DNA of 64,000 bases from Leisingera coralii (GTDB lineage Bacteria > Pseudomonadota > Alphaproteobacteria > Rhodobacterales > Rhodobacteraceae): assembly GCF_049056525.1 (NCBI RefSeq), contig NZ_JBHUPT010000060.1:14959-78958 (forward strand), in the 5' to 3' direction. The number at the start of each line of letters is the position of its first letter. Position 1 is the stretch's first letter. The notes beneath the pieces are model-generated. The model saw only the letters and a program-made list of their open reading frames with translations, ran no database searches and was not told the origin of the DNA. This document shows positions 26,149 to 34,697 of this stretch, piece after piece. Position numbers and translations under genes: made by a program.

Positions 26149-26535
26149 ATGAAAGCTTTAAACCCAGGCGCCATTCGGCCTCCTTTCGCCGCCTACGCAC
26201 ATGGCACCGAGATTCCGGCTGGGAAACGGGTCGTTGTGACCTCTGGCCAGCTTGGTATCCGGATGGATGATTCGATTCCCGAAAGCTGCTATGAACAGGC
26301 CCTGATCTGCTTCGAAAACATCCGGGAAATCCTGCGCGAGGGGAATATGGGGCCCTCCGACATCGCCCATATCTCGGCTTATGTGACCAACCGCGAACAT
26401 ATGGCGGGCTACATGCGCGCGCGGGATGAATTCCTCGCCGGAACCGGGCGGGTCCCAAGTTCGACCCTGCTGATCGTTTCCGGGTTCACACGCGAAGAGT
26501 TCAAGGTCGAAGTGGAAGTGCTGGCAGCAAAGTAG
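26149..26535 (+). CDS. Rid-family (YjgF/YER057c/UK114) protein
   Basis: A 128-residue Rid-fold protein; classical RidA hydrolyses reactive enamine/imine intermediates. Recognisable stretches are VVVTSGQLGIRMDD, CFENIREIL, SDIAHISAYVTNREHM and VPSSTLLIVSGF. At the place where RidA has the catalytic arginine (P-A-R) this protein has P-S-S, so it probably belongs to a Rid subgroup with another activity. The ATG giving MKALNPGAIR follows AAAAAGGGGA. It is divergent from the creatininase operon and may complete that pathway. Confidence 0.85.
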   Translation: MKALNPGAIRPPFAAYAHGTEIPAGKRVVVTSGQLGIRMDDSIPESCYEQALICFENIREILREGNMGPSDIAHISAYVTNREHMAGYMRARDEFLAGTGRVPSSTLLIVSGFTREEFKVEVEVLAAK

Positions 26536-26737
26536 CCTGTGGCGAGGCCAGTCATTTCCTCTACTCGCCTCTCACGCGGACACAGCCCTTTAAGAAGGGT
26601 CCCAATTGTAGAACCGGACTTCCCGAGGAGCGGTGGTAAGTGTCAGTTTCTCAAACCAGTGGACAGTGCCGGTGATGTGCTACCCTGAAATGCCCTTGCT
26701 TTGAGGTTAGCCTGTTCTCCAACCGAGGAGACAGCTG

Positions 26738-27361
26738 CGCACGGACTCGGAAGAGATCCTCGAGCGACGCCGTTCCGCTTGGTCACGTCTACTTGCGCTC
26801 TTCCGGGGTGTTTATGGCGGCATCGATCACCCGACTCTGGGGCTACCTGCCTTGGGCGGCTCTTTGTTTGATCCCGACCGCTATCCTTTCCTCGAGGGCC
26901 GCAAGAAGAGAACGAACTGGCGCACCGATCCTGCGGAGCCCCTGCCGATCGACGATCGGACCGTGTTGCTTCTTCTTGAGGCGATCCAGACTTTCCAGGG
27001 GCGCACACTGTCCTATCGCGCCTTGGATGTCGAACAGATCGGGCATGTTTACGAAGGCTTGCTCGAACGCACCGTCAAGCGGGTGGATGATGTCACGATG
27101 GAACTCGAAAGCAGCAGCAAGGCGAAGAACCCTCGTGTCGCGCTGGGTGAAGTAGAGTCAGCGCGCCTCAACGGTACTGGGCGGCTTATCGAACTTCTGA
27201 AGGAGCGGAGCGAACGATCCGAGTCCGCCGTTCGCAACGCGCATGATCGACAGGCCGACGACCGCCTAGCCGCACGCCTTCTGACCGTCTGCCGCGGAGA
27301 CGTCGGCCTTCGGGATAGGCTCCTGCCCTTGGCGCACTTGCTGCGGACCGACCCTTGGGGC
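26738..27361 (+). pseudogene. Fragment of a PglX/type IIG-like DNA methylase
   Basis: About 208 in-frame codons resemble the central part of very large restriction-associated N6-adenine methylases (PglX/Eco57I-like). They include GGSLFDPDRYPFLEGR, LPIDDRTVLLLL, RALDVEQIGHVYEGLLE and AKNPRVAL. There is no proper N-terminus and the homology stops abruptly after LRTDPWG. The next bases belong to an unrelated gene on the opposite strand. This is a remnant of a lost defence or mobile element. Confidence 0.65.
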
Positions 27362-27403
27362 TACTCCATCGCATCGCGTTCCACCTCCCGTTTGCCTGCA
27401 CGT

Positions 27404-27871
27404 TTCAGGAACATCGTCCTCGCCCACTCGGGACGCGGCCTCGGGGTCTACCTCACCCGCCAGAAGCGTCTCAAGCTCCGCGTCATCAAAACCGATGAGT
27501 GACAGGTCGTAGTGCTCGGCCAGCAGATCGTTCAGCTCGGCCGACAGCAGCGTCTCGTCCCAAGTCCCGAGTTCGGTCAGCTTGTTGTCAGCAATCCGGT
27601 AGGCCCGCCGCTGCGCCTCGGTCAGATGCCCCAGCAAGATCACCGGGGCTTCGGTCAGCCCCAGCTGCGTGGCGGCCAACACACGGCCATGGCCCGCGAT
27701 CAACTCGCCATCGTCGGTGACCAGACAAGGAACGGTCCAGCCGAACTCCGCCATGCTGGCAGCGATCTTCGCGACCTGGTCCGGACCATGCGCCTTCGCG
27801 TTCTTCGCGTACGGCCGGAGCTTCGACAGCGGCCAGGTCTCGATCGCGTCCGGGGCAAAGCTCAGGGTCAT
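27404..27871 (-). pseudogene. N-terminal part of a phage ParB-domain DNA methylase
   Basis: A start codon and about 156 codons are intact. They encode a ParB/sulfiredoxin-like domain (WPLSKLRPYAKNAKAHGPDQ, GELIAGHGRVLAATQLG, RRAYRIADNKLTELGTWD). This domain leads the common prophage ParB-plus-N4/N6-methylase proteins. After EDDVPE the homology ends and the frame runs into antisense of the PglX-like fragment, so the methylase domain has been lost through a deletion joining the two remnants head to head. Confidence 0.7.
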
Positions 27872-28265
27872 GCGGATAGGCTCACCTCAATCAGGTGGAC
27901 TCCGGACACCAGCAGCCAGCCTAGACTCCGCGAGGGGTCCAGCGGTCAACGGGCGTGTCTGGTTCCAAAGGTTTGTTTTGTTGTGGTTTTCAGCGGATCG
28001 AGGGTGGATGCCTGCGGGAGTTGCTTCCCAAAAAACCTGCCCTGTCGCTGGCGATATTGCGCGCTTCGCCCGCCCGTATACGTTTGGTGCCGGGAAGGAC
28101 CCGCGAATTCCATGGTTTAGCCGCCTGGGCCCCAGCTGGACCCTTTGGTGGCCCCCGGAAGCCAGCACCACAGGTCGTCCCGCACGTGCCTCTCCCGAGT
28201 AAATCCAATTTCTAGCGTCATTCCTGGAATGTGTAAGGCCTTGCGATGTACACCGGAAAATTTCC
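27872..28265. other. 394-bp stretch with no supported gene
   Basis: Both strands carry open frames here, but none shows a recognisable domain, a convincing ribosome site or family-like composition. It lies among phage-derived fragments and is probably decayed mobile DNA. Confidence 0.5.
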
Positions 28266-28538
28266 TCACAGGACGATTTTTCTTGACAAGCAGTTGGCGT
28301 TTTCAATGACGAACTGCTGCGAGCGCCGCGCGGGAGGCACGAGCCCATTCAGCCGCCAGGTGATCACCGCGAGACCGAACTGCCATCGTCTGGTCGCGGC
28401 CGTCCGGCTGACCCCCATCTCCCAGCAAATCGGCGTCCACGCCATGCGTTCGGCTCGCAGCCAGACGATCCGGGCATCATCCCTTTCCAGCCAGCGCAGC
28501 CAACTGGACGGCGGTGATCGCAAGAAGAGCCGCATCCG
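28266..28538 (-). pseudogene. DUF6362-like phage protein fragment
   Basis: On the minus strand about 90 codons match the C-terminal half of DUF6362-type phage proteins. Examples are SWLRWLERDDARIVWLRAER, MAWTPICWEMGVSRTAATRR and a basic tail; the segment looks like a helix-turn-helix. In alphaproteobacterial prophages such genes precede the ParB-methylase and terminase genes, and the same order is kept here (next fragment downstream is the ParB-domain gene). No start codon fits the family start, so it is scored as a fragment. Confidence 0.6.
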
Positions 28539-28545
28539 CGCCGAC

Positions 28546-28734
28546 CTCACCCCCATCGTCGTTACTCGGCTAATTCGACAATGGCAGGGCGTTGAGCACG
28601 TCGTCACGGTCACCGCTGTCGGATTCGAATGGCAGGGCCGTCCCTACAAGTCGCTCTCTGCCATTGCCCGCGCCATTACCGGGACGCGCTGGAACGGCTG
28701 GGTGTTCTTCGGCCTCAATAATCACCGGAGGCGC
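28546..28734 (+). pseudogene. DUF2924 fragment
   Basis: About 63 codons match the C-terminal part of DUF2924, a small protein usually encoded just upstream of serine recombinases in prophages and islands (VTRLIRQWQGVEHVVTV, GFEWQGRPYKSLSAIARAIT, GTRWNGWVFFGL). The N-terminal part is missing. It leads directly into a recombinase fragment, keeping the usual DUF2924-recombinase order. Confidence 0.7.
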
Positions 28735-28862
28735 GTGTCCGCTGGTCTTTTGAGAGGTTCATCAAGATTGGCTCCGGCACCGAACTGGCCCGCGAAATCG
28801 CTGCGAAGAGAATCCTGACCCCAAAAGGCAACCCGATGGACAAGAAGTTCATCTACCGCAAG
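28734..28862 (+). pseudogene. Serine recombinase middle fragment
   Basis: In a frame different from the preceding DUF2924 piece, about 43 codons match the linker/Recombinase domain of large serine recombinases: WSFERFIKIGSGTELAREIA, then RILTPKGNPMDKKFIYR. Catalytic and C-terminal parts are missing here. A C-terminal piece of the same protein family occurs at 37317-37544. Confidence 0.65.
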
Positions 28863-28967
28863 GCTCCTGGCCCCGGGGCCAGTACTCAGCCCCTCCGGCA
28901 CAACCCTCGAAAACAACGGAAAAATCCGGCTGCCGCCGGATCGGGAGAGCGCTTTCGCGGGGGCAAG

Positions 28968-29057
28968 TGGCGGAGACGATGGGATTCGAACCCACGAGAC
29001 GGTTTCCCGCCTACTCCCTTAGCAGGGGAGCGCCTTCGACCACTCGGCCACGTCTCC
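28968..29057 (-). tRNA. tRNA-Ser (anticodon GCU)
   Basis: A 90-nt class II tRNA on the minus strand. The acceptor stem is GGAGACG/CGTCTCC with discriminator G and encoded CCA. The anticodon stem-loop is CTCCC-CTGCTAA-GGGAG, giving GCU. It has a long variable arm and a T arm with TTCGAAT. The 3-prime end faces the phage and recombinase debris at 26738-28862, a typical attachment side for integrative elements. Confidence 0.97.
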
Positions 29058-29585
29058 GCTGACCCGTATATCCGCATAAGCTCAGGGCTTACAAGGCGAA
29101 AAACGAACTTTTTTGAGATCTCTCTCGAAAGCTCGCTGACCAGCAAAGTGGCACCAAAAAGCACCGGCTGAGGGAAGGATTTGCTCAATTCCCTCACACG
29201 GCTTCGCATCTTGAGGCCACGCCGGTTTCAGCGCCGAGAGCGCGGCTCTTGCGATCCGGGGCACCATTTATCAGGCTTCCGTAGCGCGACGGAGGAGCCG
29301 ATTTCCTCACCAACAGGAAGATCTGCCATTACAGCACCGGATCATTACCCTGCCCGATACAGAACCCGGAGTTGCCAGTTTTTGCCAACAAGAGCCGCAA
29401 AACGGTCCAGTCGGTCCCTAGCTGCCTCTTATGCTTCTATCGGCCCGCTGCGGCGCGGACCGTCATTGTGGACGTCCGCTGTACTTGCAAGACACCGACA
29501 GTTCTCATGAGGATACCAGGAGCAGCACCCCGCTTGTTGAACGCCAATGCAGTATACTCCATCGGCTGGTGTGCTGCTCCCCTGG
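29058..29585. other. 528-bp stretch with no supported gene
   Basis: This segment holds the tRNA-Ser promoter region and the 3-prime end of the acyl-CoA ligase operon. No domain-bearing reading frame, repeat or hairpin stood out. Confidence 0.5.
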
Positions 29586-31220
29586 TTAGGACGCGATTTC
29601 CCTTGCTTGCTCGCGCAGGGTAAATTTCTGGATCTTGCCGGTCGAGGTTCTCGGTATCACCGTGAACACGAACCTGCCCGGAACCTTGTAGGGCGCCAGA
29701 CGGTCACGGCACCAGCTGCGCAGCCCTGCGGCATCCACCTCTTTCCCCTTGGCAAGCTCGACAAAGGCGCAGGGGGTTTCGCCCCATTTTTCATGCGGCA
29801 TTGCCACAACGGCAGCAACCGCAACCGCCGGGTGGCGGTAAAGCGCCTCTTCGACCTCGATCGAGGAGATGTTCTCACCACCCGAGATGATGATGTCTTT
29901 GGACCGGTCCTTGAGCTGGATATAGCCGTCGGGGTGCATGACTCCCAGGTCGCCGGAGTGGAACCAGCCGCCGGCAAAGGCTTCCTCGGTGGCCTTTGGG
30001 TTGCGGAAATAGCCCTTCATCACGACGTTCCCGCGGAACATGACCTCGCCCATGGTCTGGCCGTCGCGCGGCACCGGCCGCATCGTCTCCGGGTCCAGCA
30101 CATCCAGCTGTTCCAGCGGCAGGTAGCGCACGCCCTGGCGCGCCTTCAGTGCGGCCTGTTCGGCAGACGGCAGGTCGGACCAGCAGCTGTGCCAGTCATT
30201 GACCACCGCGGGCCCGTAGGTTTCCGTCAGCCCATATAGGTGGGTCACCTCAAAGCCTGCGGCCTTCATGTCCGCCAGCAGGCTTTCCGGCGGCGGCGCG
30301 GCGGCAGTAAAAAACTGCACTTGCTGGTCGAGATCGCGCTTGGCCTCTTCCGGCGCCGAGATCAGCAGCGACATCACAATGGGGGCGCCGCACAGGTGGG
30401 TCACGCCTTCATCCGCCAGGGCGTTCCAGATGGGTTCTGCCCGCACCTGCCGCAAGCACACATGGGTGCCTGCGATGGCGGACAGGGTCCAGGGGAAACA
30501 CCAGCCGTTGCAGTGGAACATCGGCAGGGTCCAGAGATAGACCGCGTGTTTCTGCATCGAGGTGGTCAGCGCATTGCCCTGCGCCAGCAGATAGGCGCCC
30601 CGGTGGTGCGAGACCACGCCCTTGGGGTCGCCAGTGGTGCCGGAGGTGTAGTTGATCGAGATCGCATCCCATTCGTCATCCGGCATCAGCCAGGCGAAAT
30701 CCGGGTTGCCGCGGGTCAGAAACACCTCGTAGTCGGCGGCCTCCGCATCTGCCGGTGCACCGTCATACTCTGGGTCATCATACTGGATCAGAACCGGCGA
30801 CACCGCGGCAAGCGCCAGCGCCTCCTGCATCAGCGACATGAATTCCCGGTCGACGATCACCAGTTTCGACATCGCGTGGTCGAGCTGGAGCGCGATCACC
30901 GCCGCATCCAGCCTTGTGTTGATCGAATGCAGCACCGCGCCGCACATCGGCACGCCGTAATGGCATTCTAGCATGGCGGGCGTATTGGGCAGCAGCGCCG
31001 ACACGGTGTCGCCACGGGTGATGCCGTTCTTGGCCAAAGCCGAGGCCAGCCGTCGCGACCGCGCATAAAACTCCGCATAGCTGCGCCGCAGGGACCCATG
31101 CACGATCGCTGTGCGGTCCGGAAAGACGCTGGCGGCGCGTTCAAGGAAGGTCAGCGGCGTCAGCGGCTGATAGTTTGCGGGGGTGCGGTCCAGACCGGTG
31201 TTGTACGGGTTTTCCGTCAT
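29586..31220 (-). CDS. Acyl-CoA synthetase, DmdB-like (3-methylmercaptopropionyl-CoA ligase type)
   Basis: A 544-residue AMP-forming ligase. Motifs: INYTSGTTGDPKGVV (P-loop), YGLTETYGP, WFHSGDLGVMHPDGYIQLKDR, ISGGENISS, and the C-terminal lysine in PRTSTGKIQK. The start MTENPYNTGLDRTPANY and length agree with the medium-chain/3-methylmercaptopropionate-CoA ligase group (DmdB), but related ligases act on other short acids. An ATG 12 bp upstream is also possible. It is last in an operon after a crotonase-fold gene, OsmC and a DmdA-like demethylase; that context supports methylated sulfur metabolism. Confidence 0.75.
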   Translation of the reverse strand: MTENPYNTGLDRTPANYQPLTPLTFLERAASVFPDRTAIVHGSLRRSYAEFYARSRRLASALAKNGITRGDTVSALLPNTPAMLECHYGVPMCGAVLHSINTRLDAAVIALQLDHAMSKLVIVDREFMSLMQEALALAAVSPVLIQYDDPEYDGAPADAEAADYEVFLTRGNPDFAWLMPDDEWDAISINYTSGTTGDPKGVVSHHRGAYLLAQGNALTTSMQKHAVYLWTLPMFHCNGWCFPWTLSAIAGTHVCLRQVRAEPIWNALADEGVTHLCGAPIVMSLLISAPEEAKRDLDQQVQFFTAAAPPPESLLADMKAAGFEVTHLYGLTETYGPAVVNDWHSCWSDLPSAEQAALKARQGVRYLPLEQLDVLDPETMRPVPRDGQTMGEVMFRGNVVMKGYFRNPKATEEAFAGGWFHSGDLGVMHPDGYIQLKDRSKDIIISGGENISSIEVEEALYRHPAVAVAAVVAMPHEKWGETPCAFVELAKGKEVDAAGLRSWCRDRLAPYKVPGRFVFTVIPRTSTGKIQKFTLREQAREIAS

Positions 31221-31224
31221 GGTC

Positions 31225-32025
31225 TTATTCATCCTGCCATTGGGGGCTGCGTTTTTCGAGAAAGGCGCCGATGCCCTCTTCGGCGTCGCGGGCCAGCATG
31301 TTTTCGACCATCACACTGGAGGCATAGCCATAGGCCTCCGAAAGGGGCATCTCCCGCTGCGCATAGAAGGCGCGTTTGCCGGTGGCCAAGGTCATCACCG
31401 ACTTGGACGCGATCTTGCGGGCCATATCCATCGTAGCCTGCCGCAGCCCAGCAGGCGGGACCGCGCGGTTGATCAGGCCGATCTCTTCTGCCCGCCGGGC
31501 CGAAGTCATGTCGCCGGTCAGCAGCATCTCCATCGCATGCTTGCTGGAAACGTTGCGCGACAGGGCGACCATCGGCGTGGAGCAGAACAACCCGATATGG
31601 ACCCCCGGCGTGCTGAATTGCGCGGTGTCCGCGGCGATGGCAAGATCGCAGCTTGCCACCAGCTGGCAGCCCGCCGCGGTGGCGATCCCGGTGACCTCGG
31701 CAATCACCGGCTTGGGGCAGTTCACGATGGCCTGCATGGTGGCGGAGCACATTTCCATCACCTTGGCAAAATAAGCGCGCCCGCCGTCCGCAGCCGCGCG
31801 CCCGGCGGTCATCTCCTTCAGATCATGCCCTGCGCAATAGGCAGGCCCGTCTGCAGCCAGGACGACAACGCGCACCTGCGGGTCTTCTCCCGCTTCGGCA
31901 AAGGCTTGGGCCAGCGCCGCCAGCATTGCCTCGGACAGGGCATTGCGCCGCTTGGCATCGTTCAGGGTCAGACGCAGGATGCCATCGTCATCCAGGTCAC
32001 GCAGCAGGTTATCGGTGTCTTGCAC
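31225..32025 (-). CDS. Crotonase-fold protein, ECHDC3-like, without the usual catalytic glutamates
   Basis: A 266-residue enoyl-CoA hydratase/isomerase-family protein. The CoA-binding and oxyanion segments are present (AYCAGHDLKEM, ATAAGCQLVASCDLAIA). The positions of the two catalytic glutamates of hydratases read Q (GCQL) and G (STPGVHIGLFCSTP). This pattern is that of the ECHDC3 group, whose reaction is not known. It is therefore not a standard hydratase and not a good match to DmdD, which keeps both glutamates. It is encoded between OsmC and the acyl-CoA ligase. Confidence 0.82.
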   Translation of the reverse strand: MQDTDNLLRDLDDDGILRLTLNDAKRRNALSEAMLAALAQAFAEAGEDPQVRVVVLAADGPAYCAGHDLKEMTAGRAAADGGRAYFAKVMEMCSATMQAIVNCPKPVIAEVTGIATAAGCQLVASCDLAIAADTAQFSTPGVHIGLFCSTPMVALSRNVSSKHAMEMLLTGDMTSARRAEEIGLINRAVPPAGLRQATMDMARKIASKSVMTLATGKRAFYAQREMPLSEAYGYASSVMVENMLARDAEEGIGAFLEKRSPQWQDE

Positions 32026-32048
32026 GGGCCTCTCTCCTGTTTTGAGGG

Positions 32049-32498
32049 TCAGTGAATGTTGATCTCGACGAAGTCAGCCAGCGTATTGGCGATGAAACAG
32101 TACCGGTGCGCCCGGTCCTGCATCTGTGCCAGATCCGCATCATTGACCTGAAAGCCGGTGTCGAAACGCACCACCGGGTGCATATCCAAGCGGTTCACCG
32201 ACATTTTGCCCTTCGGGTTCTTGCCCAGATGCGCCACCACGTGATCATGGTAGCTGGCCACCGGCCAGCCGGCCTTGGCGGCCAGAGCAAGAAAGGTCAG
32301 CATGTGGCAGCTCGACAGCGCCGAGGCGAGCGCCTGCTCGGGGTTGGTGCAGCTGGGATCGCCGCCATAATCGGGAGCGGCGTCCACTTGCACGTCGTAG
32401 CCGTTGTTGAGCTGAACGGTGTGCTCGGCCGTGTAGGCGCCCGGCCTGAGCTCGGGCTCAATGCGGTGCCAGTGGAGATCGATCGAAATATCCGACAT
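32049..32498 (-). CDS. OsmC-family protein
   Basis: A 149-residue OsmC/Ohr-fold protein with both family cysteines, in ALSSCHMLTFL and HRYCFIANTL. Such proteins reduce organic hydroperoxides with thiols. Encoded between a DmdA-like demethylase and a crotonase-fold protein, it might deal with a reactive sulfur or peroxide by-product, but this is a guess from context. Spacing to both neighbours is 23-24 bp, consistent with one operon. Confidence 0.88.
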   Translation of the reverse strand: MSDISIDLHWHRIEPELRPGAYTAEHTVQLNNGYDVQVDAAPDYGGDPSCTNPEQALASALSSCHMLTFLALAAKAGWPVASYHDHVVAHLGKNPKGKMSVNRLDMHPVVRFDTGFQVNDADLAQMQDRAHRYCFIANTLADFVEINIH

Positions 32499-32522
32499 TT
32501 CCGTAAGTCCTCGTTCTGGCTA

Positions 32523-33665
32523 TTAGCTTGCTGCAAGCGATTTCTTAGGATCGTAGAAGGGGATTTCGACAATCGTGGCCTGTGCAGGGCCGCTCGCGGT
32601 CATCACTTCGACTTCGGTGCCCAGTTCCGAACTCCCTACCGAGACCATCGCCAGCGCGATGTTTTTCTCAAGCCGCGGCGAGTAGACGGCCGAAGTCACC
32701 TTGCCGACGGTGCCGCCATTTTTAGTGATCGCCCAGAAAGTGGTGTTGGGGCCTTTGAGCGGGGGGCAATCGATGACCAGGCCGACCTGCTTGCGGCTGA
32801 TCCCTACTTCCTTGATACGGCGCAGAGCTTCCTTGCCGATGAAGTCAGCTTCCATATCCAGGCCGATCAGGCGGCCGAGCCCCACCTCGAACGGATTGGT
32901 GTGGATATCGGCATCGGCGTGATAGGACAGCATGCCGCCTTCGATCCGCCGGATCGAGGAGGTGTGGCCCGGCTGCAGGCCAAAGGGTTTGCCCGCCGCC
33001 ATGATTTTTTCCCACAGCTCATCGCCGCGCGACCCGTCCTGCAGGTACAGCTCATAGCCCAGCTCGCTGGACCAGCCGGTGCGCGACACGATCAGCGGGA
33101 TGCCGTCCAGCTCGACTTCGCGCAGCCAGTAGTATTTCAGGTCCAGGATGCTGTCGCCGAACATGGCTTTCATGATCTCGCCCGATTTCGGCCCCTGCAG
33201 CTGCAGCGGAGAAACATCGGGCTCGCCGATGGTGACATCCATACCCGAATGCACCGCCACGCCCTGCGCCCACAGCAGGATGTCGCTGTCTGCCAGCGAG
33301 ATCCAGAAGTGGTTTTCCGCCAGCCGCAGCAGGATCGGGTCGTTCAGGATGCCGCCGTCGGCATTGGTAATCAGGATGTATTTGCACTGGCCAACGGCCA
33401 TTTTCGACAGGTCGCGCGGGGTCAGCATCTGCACGAATTTCGCCGCATCCGGGCCGGTGATTTCCACCTGGCGCTCGACCGCCACGTCGCACAGGATCGC
33501 GTCATTCACGAGGTTCCAGAAGTTCTGCTCCGGATCCCCGAAGTCACGCGGGATGTACATGTGGTTGTACACCGAGAACCCCTTGGCGCCCCAGCGGACA
33601 GTGGCGTCGAAATACGGGGATTTGCGGATCTGTGTGCCGAACCCGAAGCCGTCTGATTGCATCAT
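32523..33665 (-). CDS. GcvT-family THF methyltransferase, DmdA-like (DMSP demethylase candidate)
   Basis: A 380-residue folate-binding (GcvT/YgfZ-fold) protein. Compared from memory with DmdA, which moves a methyl from dimethylsulfoniopropionate to tetrahydrofolate, it shares GAKGFSVYNHM, CDVAVERQVEITGPDA, NDPILLRLAENHFWISLADSD, GEPDVSPLQLQGPKS, SRTGWSSELGYELY and RRIEGGMLSY. It differs at many places from the SAR11 and Ruegeria enzymes, so it may be a divergent DmdA or act on another methylated compound. The start was taken at the double ATG preceded by AAGGG. First gene of the operon, downstream of and co-directional with an AsnC regulator. Confidence 0.7.
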   Translation of the reverse strand: MMQSDGFGFGTQIRKSPYFDATVRWGAKGFSVYNHMYIPRDFGDPEQNFWNLVNDAILCDVAVERQVEITGPDAAKFVQMLTPRDLSKMAVGQCKYILITNADGGILNDPILLRLAENHFWISLADSDILLWAQGVAVHSGMDVTIGEPDVSPLQLQGPKSGEIMKAMFGDSILDLKYYWLREVELDGIPLIVSRTGWSSELGYELYLQDGSRGDELWEKIMAAGKPFGLQPGHTSSIRRIEGGMLSYHADADIHTNPFEVGLGRLIGLDMEADFIGKEALRRIKEVGISRKQVGLVIDCPPLKGPNTTFWAITKNGGTVGKVTSAVYSPRLEKNIALAMVSVGSSELGTEVEVMTASGPAQATIVEIPFYDPKKSLAAS

Positions 33666-33825
33666 GTCTTTCACCCTTTGCGCCGCCGGCCCGATCAGCC
33701 GCGGACTGTTTGAACTGGGTGAAGGATTAGCCCTGCATGCAGGCTGAGAGCGGACTGAAAACAAGCCCCGGGCAGACCAAACGGACTGTTGTCGGGCGCC
33801 TTGCAGCCCGTTCAGTCGGCCTGGG

Positions 33826-34317
33826 TCATTTGCCGGTTCTGGCAGCCAGCCCGGCAATATTCGGCTGGGCTGATTTGACATTGCGCGTCACGATGTAGGT
33901 CATGTAGCGGTCAATCCCCAGTTCGGCCGCCAGCAGGGTTTCCATCAGCTCCTGAAAGGCTGCCAGGCTTGGGGTGAAGAATTTCAGGACGTAGTCCATG
34001 CCGCCGCCTGTGGCGATGCATTCCGTGACCTCGTCCAGCTTCTGGATATGCGCCTCAAAGCGATCGAAATCGGACTTGCGGTGATGTGTGAGAGAGACGG
34101 TCACGACGACCTGGGTGAAATCGCACACGCGGTCAAGCGCGATGTCCGCGTGATAACCGCGGATAAAGCCGGCCGCTTTCAACCTGGTAAGGCGGGCCCA
34201 GCAGGGCGTCGGCGACAAGTTGACGATCTCCGCCAGCTTGGTTTTGCTCAGCTGGCCGTGCTTCTGGACTGCGCTGAGGATGCGGATATCAGTCGCATCA
34301 AGGCTGAACTTGCCCAT
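33826..34317 (-). CDS. Lrp/AsnC-family regulator
   Basis: A 163-residue protein with an N-terminal helix-turn-helix (DATDIRILSAVQKHGQLSKT, VNLSPTPCWARLTRLKAAG) and a C-terminal RAM/ligand-sensing domain (TECIATGGGMDYVLKFF). It lies 160 bp upstream of the DmdA-like gene on the same strand, so it probably controls that operon. The effector is unknown. Confidence 0.9.
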   Translation of the reverse strand: MGKFSLDATDIRILSAVQKHGQLSKTKLAEIVNLSPTPCWARLTRLKAAGFIRGYHADIALDRVCDFTQVVVTVSLTHHRKSDFDRFEAHIQKLDEVTECIATGGGMDYVLKFFTPSLAAFQELMETLLAAELGIDRYMTYIVTRNVKSAQPNIAGLAARTGK

Positions 34318-34697
34318 GCATCAGAGCCTTTCGCTACAAGGGGTTGGCGTCCCAATACAATCATCAACAAAAACCGGGAAGCAACATCTTGCTCCTGCGG
34401 GGCGGATTGAGGCTCCAGCCATGAAGGTTCTTGGAAAAGGCCGAATGATCCAGCACCGGGTCGGTCAGGTCGAGACGGCAGAAACAACGGCAGTCCAGTT
34501 TCAGATGCACCTCCTCGCAGAGCGGACGGAGTGGGTGGCTCCTGCATTACCGGCGTCGCAATGCGCCAAGTTTGCAACGGCTCTAGGCAGCTAGCATTTC
34601 GCGCTCCTTGCAATGTGTGAGCGGCGCCGATCTGCCTCTGACGGGCCTTGTTGCACAAATCGGTTGAGTGTCGAACTCCCCCTTTCCCCGGACGGGT
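34318..34697. other. 380-bp stretch with no supported gene
   Basis: The region upstream of the AsnC-type gene contains its promoter and then the 3-prime flank of an IS5 remnant. I saw no credible coding sequence. Confidence 0.45.

Noticed and set aside
26738..27871. Active restriction-modification or BREX-type defence system
   Set aside because: Only internal or N-terminal fragments remain, joined head to head; no complete methylase, nuclease or accessory gene is present.
28836..29171. 111-codon plus-strand frame running through the tRNA
   Set aside because: It reads across the tRNA-Ser gene in antisense and past the end of the recombinase fragment; only the first few codons are real recombinase remnant.
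29586..33665. Complete dmdABCD gene set
   Set aside because: No acyl-CoA dehydrogenase (DmdC) is present, and the crotonase-fold protein lacks the glutamates needed for DmdD, so only DmdA-like and DmdB-like calls are kept.
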